Source: Atriophallophorus winterbourni (lineage: Eukaryota; Platyhelminthes; Trematoda; Plagiorchiida; Microphallidae). Taken from it: a DNA stretch of 64,000 nucleotides. The notes under the pieces are model-generated. The model did no database searches. It was not told where the DNA came from and worked only from the letters and a program-made list of their open reading frames with translations. The stretch covers positions 114,104 through 178,103 of the forward strand of contig JACCGJ010000601.1 of NCBI GenBank assembly GCA_013407085.1, read 5' to 3'. The translations under genes and the position numbers were made by a program. Positions 11,562 through 22,366 of the stretch are shown piece after piece. The stretch's first letter is position 1, and each line of letters begins with the position of its first letter.

Positions 11562-11828
11562 CCCGATGGTGGCTGATGATTTCGCAAAACGGTCCTCAAA
11601 GTCCTTCTGACCGAATGCGACGCCTTCCTCGATGAAACGAATAATTTCCATGAAAATTCGATTGTGCACTTTGATCAGATTCGGGCCATCCTCGCTGTGG
11701 TTTTCCTCTGGGGATAAGTAATGCACCGTCTGATGAAAGGATCCACACGCGAACCCAAAGAATACAATGGCGGCCAAAATGACCAATAGGATCAACAAGT
11801 AGATTTTCACGGAATTTGAAGATGTGGA
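11562..11828 (-). CDS. Prominin-like exon: TM2 and start of loop 1
   Basis: A 267-bp, 89-codon phase-0 exon between the acceptor ttacttgcag and the donor ATCGGG/gtaggt. It begins STSSNSVK, enters a clear membrane segment (IYLLILLVILAAIVFFGFAC), then GSFHQTVHYLSP and an ectodomain with NHS (glycosylation sequon). The first part of this exon, together with its splice acceptor, is repeated five times in degenerate form just upstream (11866-12560). Confidence 0.8.
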
Positions 11829-11865
11829 CTGCAAGTAAAGATGATACTACAAAATCGATATTATC

Positions 11866-12560
11866 CCGAGGAATACGCAGATTGAGCAATAATTATGAAC
11901 ACAATTGAGGTCATAGTGATGAACAGGATAAACGAGTAGTGTTTCATTAAATTTGACGCATTGGAATGCCATTGAAATGGGTGCGTTACCCTTGGCATTT
12001 AAAATTCAAAGTTATGCCAAGTTGACTCATCAAAATACGCAAATTGAGTGGTGATCATACATACAATCAAGGTCACAGTGACGATAAGGGTCAATGAGGA
12101 GTGCTGCATTAGATGTGTAAGGATGTACTGCAAGTGAATGTGGCTGCGTTTCAATCGATACTTTTCCAAGGTCATTTATGAAAATACGCAGATTGGGTGG
12201 TAAATATGAGCACAATCAATGGCGCACGGTGCAATTAGGATCGAACCCTAGTGCTTCATTGAATTTGTCGTGATTTAATGCAATATTATCACAAGGTCAG
12301 TGATTAGGATATGCGTATTGATCGGTAATGAAGAGCCCAATCAGTTATGAACAGGAACAGTGCGTAGGGTTTCATGGAGTTTGCGTGATGAACTGCAAGT
12401 GACGTTGGGTGCAGGTCACATGGTAACTAATACTCAATATTTTCCCAAGGTTATTTATCAGAATATGCAGATTGAAATATAATCATTATCATAATCAAAG
12501 TCACAGTTACCATTGGGATCAAAGCGTAGTGCTTCATAAGGTTCATTGTAAATTAAATCA
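11866..12560 (-). repeat. Five degenerate tandem copies of the TM2-exon start in a prominin intron
   Basis: On the minus strand, five units spaced about 125-165 bp apart start near 12556, 12400, 12290, 12138 and 11960. Each aligns with the last part of the intron plus about 90 bp of the 11562-11828 exon. Several begin after a usable acceptor (ttttccag, cacttgcag, cacttgcag). Translated in register with the exon they give SNLMKHYSFILFITM, NLMKHYALIPMVTVTLIM, LMQHSSLTLIVTVTLIV and NSMKPYALFLFITDWAL, against SNSVKIYLLILLVILAAIVF in the true exon. One copy (about 12290) has an early TAG. They are either relics of exon duplication or alternative TM2 cassettes. No donor was seen in register for any copy. 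Confidence 0.7.
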
Positions 12561-12634
12561 AACTGGAAAAATTCACTCAAATATCTCCCAGACTCAAACG
12601 TCGCTTGAATAGAAACCGCAATGAAGCAACTCAC

Positions 12635-13087
12635 TCTGGTATATTCGACATCGATTGAGCATTCGTCCCCTCGGATCTGACGAAGCTCGTTCAACAACGA
12701 GTCGTGTTTGTCACTGCGAGTTTTCCTTCTGCGCCAAAAGAAGAATGCCGCGGCAGATAATGCGGTGTGTATCAGGGCTAGAACCACAAGCACGGAAAAC
12801 ATGACATGGACTCTTCGTGGCACAATCTCCAAGTCTTGTTCCTCCGAAGGAACTGCGGTGCGATACATAGCGACATTGGGCGTCTTGTTGAATAGTAAAT
12901 CGCGAGCGATCCGCGATCTGTCTTCCCAGGCTTGTCTCAACGTCCAGATGGTTTCTGGTGTGTGGTTTGCTGAGAGGACAGTTTTGGTAATATAATTGAA
13001 AAAGCCTCCATATCGTTTCGGTACAACCGCCTGGCTGATATCAACGAACAGGCTTGCAAGCTTCCCGGGCAGGTCGAACTTGTCCAT
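12635..13087 (-). CDS. Prominin-like first recognised exon: N-terminal ectodomain and TM1
   Basis: The frame opens at ATG 13087 (MDKFDLPGKLASLFVDISQA) and ends phase 0 at the donor AGA/gtgagt. About 93 residues of ectodomain (sequons NHT and NKT) precede TM1 (VHVMFSVLVVLALIHTALSA), followed by a basic stop-transfer WRRRKTR and a short cytoplasmic segment. An acceptor-like ttaccctcag ends at 13095; sequence between it and the ATG has an in-frame TGA, so the ATG may be the true start with a spliced 5' leader. However, no signal peptide is present, so an upstream exon with another border is also possible. Confidence 0.7.
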
Positions 13088-13560
13088 ATATCACTGAGGG
13101 TAAGTGAGCTACATCTTGTGAGTAATCTCATTAAGATGTTTGAGTGAATTTATATAATGGTATGTATAGTTCTCGAATAAACCATTCATCAAAATCACAT
13201 TTCCTTCACTCAATTTTTATTACTGCTCTCACTGAGGGGGTTTAAGGTGACATCAATTATTGTAGTTAGATGAGTGAAAACAAGAAATGCGCAACCATTA
13301 TTCGCTCCACTAGCTTGCTTGACTTCGAAACAAATAAGACAAGTTTTCATTGAATTAATCGTTCTCCAAACACTTATATACTGCCTAATCTACTTGCTTA
13401 TTCTGTTTGTACCCTTAGATTTCAATGTTTACCATCCTATGATTATTGACAAACTTGTTGCTTTTTAGACCATAAAAAACCTTGAATTACCTCGAATCTC
13501 GCACATTTGTTTGTGCTTTCACTCGCCTCACAAAGTTGGCCATCGAGAAATACTTTCTGT

Positions 13561-13602
13561 TCTAATGAGTACAAATACCAGGAAACCGGTCGTGGGGTGT
13601 GT
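13561..13602 (+). ncRNA. Degenerate family A hammerhead ribozyme
   Basis: CTAATGA, GTACAAATACC in place of GTGCAAACAGCAC, GGAAAC for CGAAAC, then CCGGTCGTGGGGTGTGTG. The core G5 is changed to A and stem II is partly lost, so activity is unlikely. The unit continues to about 13720. Confidence 0.55.
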
Positions 13603-15439
13603 GTGATTAAAATGCAAGCAAACGAACACTTTCTGTTTTCGCTCAAGAAGCTCGCTTTTGAAGCTGAACAACGAAAATGCCGAACAGTGTGAGAGCAAGT
13701 GTACATCCATATTTGACGCCTCGGTGAATTTTAAAGGCTTCTGAACTGTAACCGTAAAAGTGGACTCACAGCGAGTGTAGTGTCTACTTAATCGTGATGA
13801 GATGTAAATAAAGTTTAACCTCTAAAATAACAAACCACAGAGTGGTCACCATTCAAACTATATCATTATCAATAGATCAAAACTTCAAGGGTTTTAGGGA
13901 ATGTTATCCGGGAGAAACTATTTTATAGGGCAAAATGATATCGCACAATATGCTGCTTTTGGGTAAAGTCACATATACCCAGACATCGCAATCTTTCAGT
14001 ATACAGAAAACTTGTGATGACCTATCAATCACTCTGTTACATAATAATAAATTATTTCGACGTGGGGAGTATCTTTTCAATGCCAAGAAGTCCAAAAGTC
14101 CACCGCGTATTGATGTGCATATTACGTGGTCACTCGCGAGAATCTTTCAAATATTGTTTTCTTCGAAATATACCGAACGACCTCGTAAGCTAAAATGCAT
14201 CAGGTCCCTGGAACTGCAGCGAAACACGGGCCGGTACCGAGTCAGTAGTGTGACACGAAACGAACAAACATAAACGATAAGTATACGAATATGAGTGTAG
14301 ACCGAATGCAAGGTCGTCCTTCACGTAAAACGAATGCATATGCGTTGAACAAAATGATGAGTGTCAAAATAACAAAATCGATTGAACTCACCTAAAAATT
14401 TTCACTCAAAATGTCTGTTCGAGTGATGTGTGACAACTCTCCGGCAATGAAACTATGCATCACGATGTGTGTGACATTTTATGCCAAATAGCCAAATCTC
14501 TCGGATTGGTCTCCTAAATATTGATCGTCCGTGGTGCTGAGCACATTTGTTTTCGAGCTCAAATACCGTATGGGAAGCGGTTCAATAAGTGCAAAGTTTG
14601 AGTGTGATTTGTTATCTGAAATTCATTGATTGAATTCCTATTCAATCGGGACAATCAGTTTTGTTGAGATTAATTCATCTAATGATCTGCTGGAAACATA
14701 TAGGAGTGCATTAATTTAGATGACCATCTTTCGGAGGATGTGCAAACCGTACCCTCCGGTAAAACACGAAACCTTTGGGCGCCAAAATGATTGAGAACGC
14801 GGCCATGAATCTGTAATGGTTCCGAAACTGGTAACAACCAAGATGGTGCTAAACTTTGAATGCGAATCGAGTCTAATGTTTACTGATTGCACTTGAAGAG
14901 CGATTTTGATAGGCTGAGCAAATTGTTAGTGAGGAATATGGTTTCATTCAACTTCTGAGAGTGCAAAATGTTGTAAATAGCTGAACATTTTCCGTATTCT
15001 ACAAGCTCGGATCTTAACAATTAGACTGGACAACCGAAGAAAAGGATTTCTAACTAAGCGGAACCGTTCCAGCTCTTACCAAGTATAGGTTGCTTGTTCA
15101 ACCTTAGTGAGTTGCATATCGTTCAATAGCGACTCATGCTGTTCATCTTTTCATGCTTGTGAGCAGGTTATATCGCAAACCGTTCACATGCAAACCTACC
15201 GAAACTCGTTCGTCATTGTTGTCATCCGACCAGGTGCTTGCCATATGATCCGCTGGTGAAGAGTTTACATCTCAAGGTCGCTCAAGTTCGGATCATTACC
15301 CACCTGATTAATTTATTAAAACCTCTGAAAACAGACTCTACGTTTCGGAAACCGTCAGGAATCTCACTGTTGGGTGAGGCTACCTTGCCCGTGACACGTG
15401 CGACATCGGTCATGTCCTGATCCGAACATTACGGATGCA

Positions 15440-15975
15440 TGCTGTGACACGTGCTAACCTTACGCTTCAATGTCCTTACCGCTTTTTTCACACGCCCTTT
15501 TGTGTTCTGTATATAAACACTGGCCTGCAGACGACGCTTTACACAATGCCTCCAATTCGAGCGGTCAAGAGCAAGTTCTTTCCAAACTCGCCGGGTAAAC
15601 GCCAACAGTTTTCATATCTGTTTTGCACACGTCTTTCTACCGCACGTGCGGTCTGCCCAATGGTTGACTTCCTAATTGCAACTAACAATAGACGGGATCT
15701 TTCATAATACGACCATTTTCCATTCTGTAGACGTGGCGGCGCTGTCGCAATAGGGTGTACATGCTCTATAGACCAGCTTTTGAAAGCACTTCAGCATTAG
15801 GCACTTTCTCCATCCACGATATGTTCAAGATACGACGGATGCTTCGTAGATGGAGAGCATTCAGCTTCCGTTCGTGTCTTGCGTGGGTGGTCCAGGTTTC
15901 ACTGCCGTACAGTAAAGCATTTAGTATACACGCGCTGTATACGATCATCTTTGTCTTTACCAATGTTTTCAAAAT
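15440..15975 (-). pseudogene. RTE-like LINE C-terminal fragment
   Basis: The minus frame 15972-15766 reads MKTLVKTKMIVYSACILNAL then LYGSETWTTHARHERKLNAL and LRSIRRILNISW, the conserved C-terminal part of RTE-type reverse transcriptases. Downstream, frameshifted remnants of the rest of the tail (RRHVYRMENGR, LGRPHVR) reach about 15440. No open reading frame spans it. Confidence 0.8.
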
Positions 15976-16340
15976 TTCAATGTTCTGTATAATTCATAAA
16001 ATATTGTCCCTGGAATTCCATTGATTTATTAAACCACAACAAAAACGTGATTATTTACTTATTTTGTACCAACTGTATCGTTTTGACATTGGGCTCCATT
16101 AACACATCACCGTTCATCAACCGAATTTCCCCTCGATAATTAGCCCTCCAATCGATAACTCATCATCTCAAACCAAGGAACGAGTAAAACTAGACACCCG
16201 TTTTATCGATCGGTCAATCTGATTCGCCCCAAATGCCCACTGATTCTGACCAATCAAATAATCGGATAGCGTGTGCATGATGTTTAACTAACCGGCCGTT
16301 ATTTTTATTGATTATTTTTGGCTCTGTAAGCATTCCAACA

Positions 16341-16525
16341 ATGACTGAAGAACGGAAAGAAGCAGAAAATGTCGAGAAAACTGCTGCGGAACCTGACGCA
16401 AAAAAGATGGACACATACCGCACAGTTGTGTTGAATGCATATGGGGGTTTGAAACAAATACGTGTGGGTTCGATTGAAAAGCGTGCACCGAGGAGAAACG
16501 AAATAGAAATCGAGGTTGAAGCATG
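16341..16525 (+). CDS. VAT1: VAT-1-like exon 1
   Basis: Starts at ATG 16341 (MTEERKEAENVEKTAAEPDA), chosen because the next methionine (MDTYRTVVLNAYGG) would drop the polar leader. An upstream in-frame ATG at 16308 also exists. The exon ends at TG/gtgagt, phase 2. The first 25 residues are acidic and low-complexity, as in vertebrate VAT-1. The conserved fold begins at YRTVVLNAYGGLKQIRV and ends EIEIEVEA, leading into the Cys codon completed by exon 2. Confidence 0.85.
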
Positions 16526-16599
16526 GTGAGTGTTTGACACACACAGATTGGTTGTTTTCAAAATATATTAATTTGCATTCAGTTCCATAGCGCGCACGC

Positions 16600-16690
16600 A
16601 CACAACAACCGCGCTGTTTGCACTCATCAGGTAGGGACAGTAGGATGAGGATCCGCATGCGTTTGAAACTGTGGAAGAAGTTGCGCTGGT
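16600..16690 (-). repeat. Truncated family A hammerhead-repeat unit in VAT-1 intron 1
   Basis: The minus strand reads CCTACTGTCCCTACCTGATGAGTGCAAACAGC in consecutive blocks. The 5' half of the ribozyme is intact (stem I strand CCCTAC, core CTGATGA, GTGCAAACAGC). A small deletion then removes GAAAC, leaving GCGGTTGTTGTG. It is not catalytic. Confidence 0.65.
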
Positions 16691-17302
16691 ATTACACTGT
16701 TGGGTAAGGCATGCATTTCCAGCACACATGCACACCCTGCCAGGATTCGTCGGGACAGTACTAATTCTTATTAATGTCTACCCAGTGGCTAGTGTAAAAG
16801 TCTAGAACTCGCACAGATCAGCAATACTTGGTCTGTCTCCGTCAGTTGCACATAGACGGGGTTATCTCCCGTTAGCAACAAAAACTAGTGCCTGCTCTGT
16901 CCCACCTTGTAGATGACACTTAACACGGTTCTTCTAATGAGAGGGTGATTTTCCATCCGCAATATTTTAAATGTAAGGATCATGTCGCTCCTTAATCTAT
17001 TATGTGTAAAATCGGTCAATCCCAGCATGGCCATTCACTCTTGGTATGGGATGTGCTGCATCCCAACAAGCTGCTTTGTCGCCCAGTGGTAAATTTTATC
17101 CAGTACTCCGAATGTCTTCATGCAGCCATGGTTTTCAAGCTGGGATCAAGTACTCTATCGTCGGATGGATATAAGTACATAAAATGCGGGGGAGCCACTT
17201 AGGATTGAACCGCCAACATATTCTGCTCAGCATTCCCAAGATACCGCTTGTCCTGTTAAAGATTTCCTCGCAATGACTATTCGGTTTCAGGTTATTGGGA
17301 AT

Positions 17303-18860
17303 CCAGATACCAAGATTCTTCTCAGCGCTGGTCCAATTAAGTATTCATGACCAAGATTATATGTATGCTTTTATTGCCGCCCAGGTTGTAACATTTTTCA
17401 TTTGCTTTTGTTATAAAGCATCTGATTTATTTGAGACCAGTTATACAGGCATCAAATTACACTTTGAGCATCAAACAATCTTAAATCGATCGGATTCGCT
17501 TACATATTTTTTTATGTTATCAGCAAAAAGTACTATCTTGCATCGTACTAATTGTGCAATATCATTTATTTATAACAAGGCAAGACTAGGCCCGAGTAGT
17601 GAACCTTGAGGACGCCGCTGCTTACATTGATGTATTTTGATAGAACGCCCTCAATGCGGATACGCACATGCTGATCTGTCAGATAATCCGTTATAAATGA
17701 CAATAAGGTTCATGTTATCCGATATTGTAGTAGCTTTTGCAGAAACAGGCTATGGTTGACCTTATCAAAAGCCTTTGATACATCAACATAGCAAGCATGA
17801 ACGGAGTATCTTAGGTCAAGAGACGTTGTACAATCGTCCAGAGGAATGAGTAAATTTGAGAGACAAGATCTGTTTCGGCGAAACTCATGTTGCGCTGCTG
17901 ATAAAAGTCCTTTAGTTTCAAGGTGTCCCAAGATACTCGCAGTTAGGATGCGCTCCATAATTTTCGAGATGAAGGAGAGCAGCGTAACAGGCCTGTAATT
18001 TGCTACGTTGGAACGAGAGCCAGATCCTTGTAAATTGGTGTTATCACACCATGCTGACGCTACGTAACCGTTGCGAAGAATCCGGAAGAAAAGCTAAGCT
18101 AGACTACATGAAAGCTGTCTAAATCATACACCAAGTATAGCTGAGGTAATGATGTCAATGTTGGTAAATTATTGGTTCAGTTAGTGGTTCTACTGAGTTT
18201 GATAACCCATGATGCAATAATTACTGTTTCGGGCAGAACACTTGGGATTAAAATCTCACAAGAGCATTCGCTGTCTCTTGGACTGTATAAGTCATTCCTT
18301 GTTCTGTCATGAGCGGAAAACCCATGATTTCACTTTGGTTCTTTCATTCACAATTTTGTGCAGTATTTTTGGATTATATTCCATTCATTCCATCAAGCGT
18401 TGTTAGTACTTTTGTTTGTCCTACCGAACGAAGGTTGTCGCTCTGTTCCATATTCGGCAAAATTGAAACCAATAGCAAGAATAGCAAGATCAGTGTAATC
18501 CATTTTTCAGGTTAAACTGCGAATAGAGAATCGGATAGTGAAGACATGTTTGCATGGAATAAATCGAAAGTTTGACTGTTTTCTTTTTTGACACACCAAT
18601 AGCCTTAATGTCAGATTCCTTCACTAGTGGTTCGGAAATCGTCTTATTGATATAATGGTTTACATCAGTGATCACTTGCGTATTCACATGATTCACCAAT
18701 ATTTCCATCACACGTCAAAGGTTCAACTCGAAACTGGCCATTCTATTTTCTATTTTGTCTTCAAAACTATCGGCATTGTGCGAGGATTTAGCTCTGCAGC
18801 GAACACAGATATTACAAGCGCCTGGAAGCTTTTCATTATTCATAAATATTATCAAATAAA
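17303..18860 (-). mobile_element. Decayed CR1-like LINE in VAT-1 intron 1
   Basis: Minus-strand order: an ORF1-like piece near 18830-18490 (CNICVRCRAKSSHN, then MEILVNHVNTQVITDVNHYI, like the end of a zinc finger and a coiled coil); an RT piece 17958-17710 (LETKGLLSAAQHEFRRNRSC then HACYVDVSKAFDKVNHSLFL, the conserved QHGFR..RSC and D..KAFD box); and remnants of the palm domain to about 17303. The endonuclease is largely missing. Many frame breaks; dead. Confidence 0.75.
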
Positions 18861-18941
18861 AGGCTAAAGTACGGTACATTTGTCAAGGATCTTACACATA
18901 CTCAGAAAACACGTTATGACTTTATTCGCCATGGGACTCAC

Positions 18942-19198
18942 CGGTTGTTCACATGCTTTGAACATGACCCCCAGATGCGTCCTATCAGCTTGGCCGGTCG
19001 TGATCATCGTTGCGTTCACAATGAGGTCAAGTTGGTTCCATGTCGCTGTCACAGCTTGATCGATCGATTTTTTGTCCGTATGTTGGATCTCGTGATGTGG
19101 CCACACATGTTAGCAACCTGAAGTGGGTTGTTCGGCTGAGTGGTGGGCGCTTGGTCGGTATGTCGATGCGGCTGCTTTGGAACTCGTGATTTCGTCAT
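18942..19198 (-). CDS. Possible first exons of an unidentified antisense gene
   Basis: From ATG 19198 (MTKSRVPKQPHRHTDQAPTT) the frame runs to PNNPLQ. Removing a 29-nt GT...AG segment containing gctaac (a branch-like motif) joins it in frame to IQHTDKKSIDQAVTATWNQL and on to VMFKACEQP, which ends at the donor CCG/gtgagt (left border 18942). Very short introns are known in flatworms. No family was recognised and no next exon was found. It may equally be chance, lying inside VAT-1 intron 1. Confidence 0.3.
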
Positions 19199-19725
19199 TT
19201 TGCAAATAATCCACTATAACTCGTTAACCACACAAGGTAGAACACAGTATCAAATGTTAGCAAAAAACGTAGAATAGTTAGCAGTGAACATCATTTGCGC
19301 GCGTGAGCAAACTGAAATATTCACGTCGAAACGGTAACATTGCTCTGGATCGGTTGACAAGATCAAAACCAATAAATTCCGATAGCTATGATCGAAAGTA
19401 ACACAGCACAGCAGTATAGTAGGTTGCACTTTTCAATACGATAAACTTAGTTTACCCGAAGGAAGAAGACATGAATTTTCATCAATAAAATTCGTTTTAC
19501 CACACAAAATCAATTAACTTTTATGTTGCGTTTGCGTTGAACAAAGTCACTTTTAAATATTTAACGATTTTGAAACAAATCAAGTTAGGCAACCACACCA
19601 CACATTCCATACTGTTTCTAATCTTGGAAAAGTAAACGTCATTGTATAAAATCCTGTTACATAATCTCATAGCGTTATTGTTTTGTTATTGTATCATGAT
19701 ATTTTGGTTGAATGACCAAATAGTT

Positions 19726-20216
19726 GAACTATAATCGATTGGAATATGTTTGGGACCGATCGTGTATTCGTAATGCAAAGGAATTTGTCTGTAATCGGTT
19801 AGAGTAGTTTTTGGGTAACGTTTCACTTTTCACACAGAATCTTCGTCAGACCAAGGGTGATAGTAAGGACAGGGAACATGATTAAGTAGCGGTCAACCCA
19901 CCACCAATTATTTGACCTTACCGCTAAACAGCCTATAGTACGCCTACGGTGTGTCACGTCTCGTGGGAATGACCAGGATCAGTGGTCTATTTTCCTCACA
20001 GTGTTTCTCCAAAACAATCTGATACAAGTGAGCACGGTCAAGGTCAGTTTACACAGCTGCCCACATATGTCAAAGTACATAACTAACGGGGCTAAGGTTA
20101 AGCCCCTGACTATCACACTTGGTCTGACGAACCTTCTGTGTCCGAAGTGAAACGCTACCCAAAAACCAATCTAACCGATTGCACTCAAATTCCTTTGCAT
20201 TAGTTGAACTATAATT
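19726..20216. mobile_element. Inverted-repeat (MITE-like) insertion with target duplication
   Basis: The 15-bp sequence TAGTTGAACTATAAT occurs at 19726 and again at about 20202. The second direct-repeat copy (28859-28890) has it only once (one substitution), so this is a filled site next to an empty one. Inverted terminal sequence of about 90 bp is visible: taatgcaaaggaatttg ... agaccaag...gtgatagt at the left and its complement at the right. No transposase frame is present. The left end carries 36 bp more than the right. The 15-bp duplication is long for a DNA transposon. Confidence 0.8.
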
Positions 20217-20339
20217 TTTTGCAAGAAATTTGATAAGCGCGTGACTGCTTAGGTGTTTGAAACAATTAGAAACGCTACGAGAAACTGTAGAATCTGTGAT
20301 AAATTGTAAAATCTAATTTACTAATATATTGATTTATTA

Positions 20340-20611
20340 AATACGAACCTAAACTTGTTCGCTGCAAAATCTTGTTATTTGCGGATGATATCAAGCTGTG
20401 GACACAAGTACGTACAACAGAGGATTGCAGAGAGCCTCAGCTGGACGTCGATGCCTTACAAAGCTGGTCAGCTAGAAATGAACTACCTTTCAATGTCAGA
20501 AAATGCAAGGTATTGACTGTTGGAAGACATTTCGAGTACTCTTACACCCTTGGTTCCCATACTCTTGAAAGCACTGACAAGGAGAAGGACTTGGGTTTGT
20601 GGGTGAGCAGC
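20340..20611 (+). pseudogene. 5'-truncated CR1-like RT fragment, copy A
   Basis: Begins at the catalytic box KILLFADDIKLWTQV and continues to LGSHTLESTDKEKDLGLWVS, then is cut at 20611. The same truncation point is found at 29012 in the second direct-repeat copy, so the LINE fragment was in place before the duplication. Confidence 0.8.
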
Positions 20612-20994
20612 AGATACCAAGATTCTTCTCAGCGCTGGTCCAATTCAAGTATTCATGACCAAGATTATATGTATGCTTTTATTGCCGGCCAGGTTGTAAC
20701 ATTTTTCATTTGCTTTTGTTATAAAGCATCTGATTTATTTGAGACCAGTTATACAGGCATCAAATTACACTTTGAGCATCAAACAATCTTGAATCGATCG
20801 GATTCGCTTACATATTTTTTTATGTTATCAGCAAAAATTACTATCTTGCATCGTACTAATTGCGCAATATCATTTATGTATAACAAGGCAAGAATAGGCC
20901 CGAGTACTGAACCTTGAGGACGCCGCTGGTGACATTGATGTATTTTGACAGACCGCACTTGCGTTTGCGAAGAAGATATGAAAACTCTTGTCAT
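20611..20994 (-). pseudogene. CR1-like RT fragment, duplicate of 17303-17640
   Basis: 20611-20948 is nearly identical in the same orientation to 17303-17640. On the minus strand it reads RRPQGSVLGPILALLYINDI then IVIFADNIKKYVSES, the palm region (QGSVLGP, FADD variant FADN). It lies head to head with the plus-strand fragment ending at 20611. Confidence 0.75.
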
Positions 20995-21255
20995 TGACCC
21001 GGCGAGTTGTGAAGATCCTACTCTTGACCGCTCACTTTAAAAGCATTGAGTAAAGCGTCGTCTGCAAACTGGGGAGGAGCAGATACAGCTCTTGGCTGCT
21101 GAACGCAGATCACGCCATCGGCGTACAACTGACGCCCTACAACCGAGAACTGACCATCGTTGCAAGCGCTGAGGGAGAGATTGTTCCTCACGAATCGGAC
21201 TGTTTAGTCATTCCAAAAGCTGTAGAACATGAATGTTCATGCGATTGTGATGTAC
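20995..21255 (+). repeat. RTE-like LINE 3' tail
   Basis: Plus strand: agcgtcgtctgcaaactggg and later gactgtttagtcattcc match the 3' tail shared with 9840-10070, 22960-23120 (minus), 47400-47600 (plus) and 50920-51100 (minus). It ends near a (CAA)n run at 21287-21305. Confidence 0.6.
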
Positions 21256-21586
21256 ATCCATGTTCGACATCGATCGAAGGAGGCTAACAACAACAACAAC
21301 AGCAACAGAACTTGCACATCTAAAGTACACCATTTTAAGAATGAAAGAGTTCCATGAAGAGTTTCGCCCAACCAGTAGTTTGAAGTACATATTTACCAGC
21401 TTTCTACGGAAATCAGAAACACAGAACGGAGAATTATTTGGGACAGTAATACAACCGAGAAAATTGTTATAAACCAGCTACTGAAAATATTTGCGCGCTC
21501 AAAGTTTCTGTCCAATCTTTACAAGTTGGCATAACAGCGAAGAAGCTGCGTTGCTGATGCCGATTGCAAAAATTCATGCTAATTGA

Positions 21587-21799
21587 TTTCCATGTGGAAC
21601 TTGTCAGGGGCGGATACTTTTGAATCATGCTGATGATGTTGGAGATGATAATGATGATCTTGATGACCGGGAGAATGTTGTTGGTGATGATGAAGATGTT
21701 CGATTTGATCATGCTAGCGACGATAATGATGCGAAAGTTGATGATGAAGAGGATAATGCTGATGCTGATGTCAAGGCATTCATGTTTTCAAATTTTTGA
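21587..21799 (+). other. Unidentified acidic open frame, left-arm copy
   Basis: 71 codons, starting after a TGA: FPCGTCQGRILLNHADDVGD then a run rich in Asp, Glu and Asn (DDNDDLDDRENVV, DDEDVRFDHASDDND, KVDDEEDNADADV), ending FMFSNF and stop. No ATG opens it upstream, so it would have to be an exon or a relic. The right-arm copy (48942-48718, minus) differs by an in-frame 12-bp indel. A compositional (GAT)n-like origin is also possible. Confidence 0.35.
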
Positions 21800-22033
21800 A
21801 GATCAAGGTAATATTATCTTATACGGGGTGAGGAATTGAACGTGGACATCACTAGTTATTACTGGTTGACACATCTTCCCATGTAAAGATTATAGACCTT
21901 GATTGATGTGAACCATGTGGAAATAAAACGATACTTCTTCGAATTTGATCAGAGGTGCAACTTTCAAAATTCAATACCACGCATGTACGACAGACAATTC
22001 GTTTGACGTCTAATACACTTTTATTTATCTCCA

Positions 22034-22366
22034 ATGGACAAAGACAGACGTAGGTTAAAGCGAAGTTTCGTACATGACTGTTGGACAAGTGTAGTTCACA
22101 GAATGCAGACAAAACAGAACTGGGGCATGGCGGAAGCACAGAGATGGTACGAATTCCATCAACGACAACACGACAACGAGGATTCGATCGAGCGGACGTC
22201 TGCGAACGACGAAGAGATTAACTTGGACGACATCTGGCGTGGAACGTCGGGACAATCACATGGGAGGTCAAACAATTATTCCGCGCTCTTTGAACTGTCA
22301 ACCTGCAAAACAAAGTTGCGATTGACAACACCACCGCTATTGGAAAATTCATTAAACTTGCAGTAA
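22034..22366 (+). other. Unidentified open frame, left-arm copy
   Basis: 110 codons opening MDKDRRRLKRSFVHDCWTSV and containing the acidic stretch NDEEINLDDIW. The right-arm counterpart (minus, from 48483) is identical for about 35 codons, then a short indel shifts its frame. This suggests the sequence is not under coding constraint in both copies. No family recognised; probably a repeat remnant. Confidence 0.3.

Larger units (their letters stand above)
3109..13087 (-). other. Prominin-family gene (span of recognised exons)
   Basis: Eight exons encode a protein with the prominin layout: an N-terminal ectodomain and TM1 (exon at 12635), TM2 (11562), a first large extracellular loop (10616, 10173), TM3 (9394), TM4 and the second loop (8470, 5225), and TM5 (3109). 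Prominins (CD133 family) are pentaspan glycoproteins of membrane protrusions that bind cholesterol. All borders seen fit GT-AG. The sum is about 780 residues, against roughly 850 for the family. Missing are a signal-peptide exon and at least one exon between 8470 and 5482, because the phases there (2, then 0) do not match. Introns carry RTE and short-repeat remnants. Confidence 0.8.
13095..16340. other. Intergenic stretch between divergent prominin-like and VAT-1-like genes
   Basis: About 3.2 kb, AT-rich. It holds a decayed hammerhead-repeat unit (13500-13720) and an RTE fragment (15440-15975). The short open frames here (for example 13935-14273) show no recognisable motif. Promoters of both flanking genes should lie here, but no clear element could be singled out. 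Confidence 0.6.
19470..20611 (+). repeat. Direct repeat, copy A (with inserted inverted-repeat element)
   Basis: Starting at catgaattttcatcaataaa, this segment matches 28619-29263 base for base apart from about 4-5% substitutions, an 18-bp indel near 20345, and the insertion at 19741-20202. Copy B starts directly after the assembly gap. Similarity ends inside the CR1-like fragment at 20611/29263. Confidence 0.9.

Noticed and set aside
17190..17215. B-box-like GGTTCAATCC on the minus strand in VAT-1 intron 1
   Set aside because: No A box or other SINE features nearby; a single ten-base match is weak.
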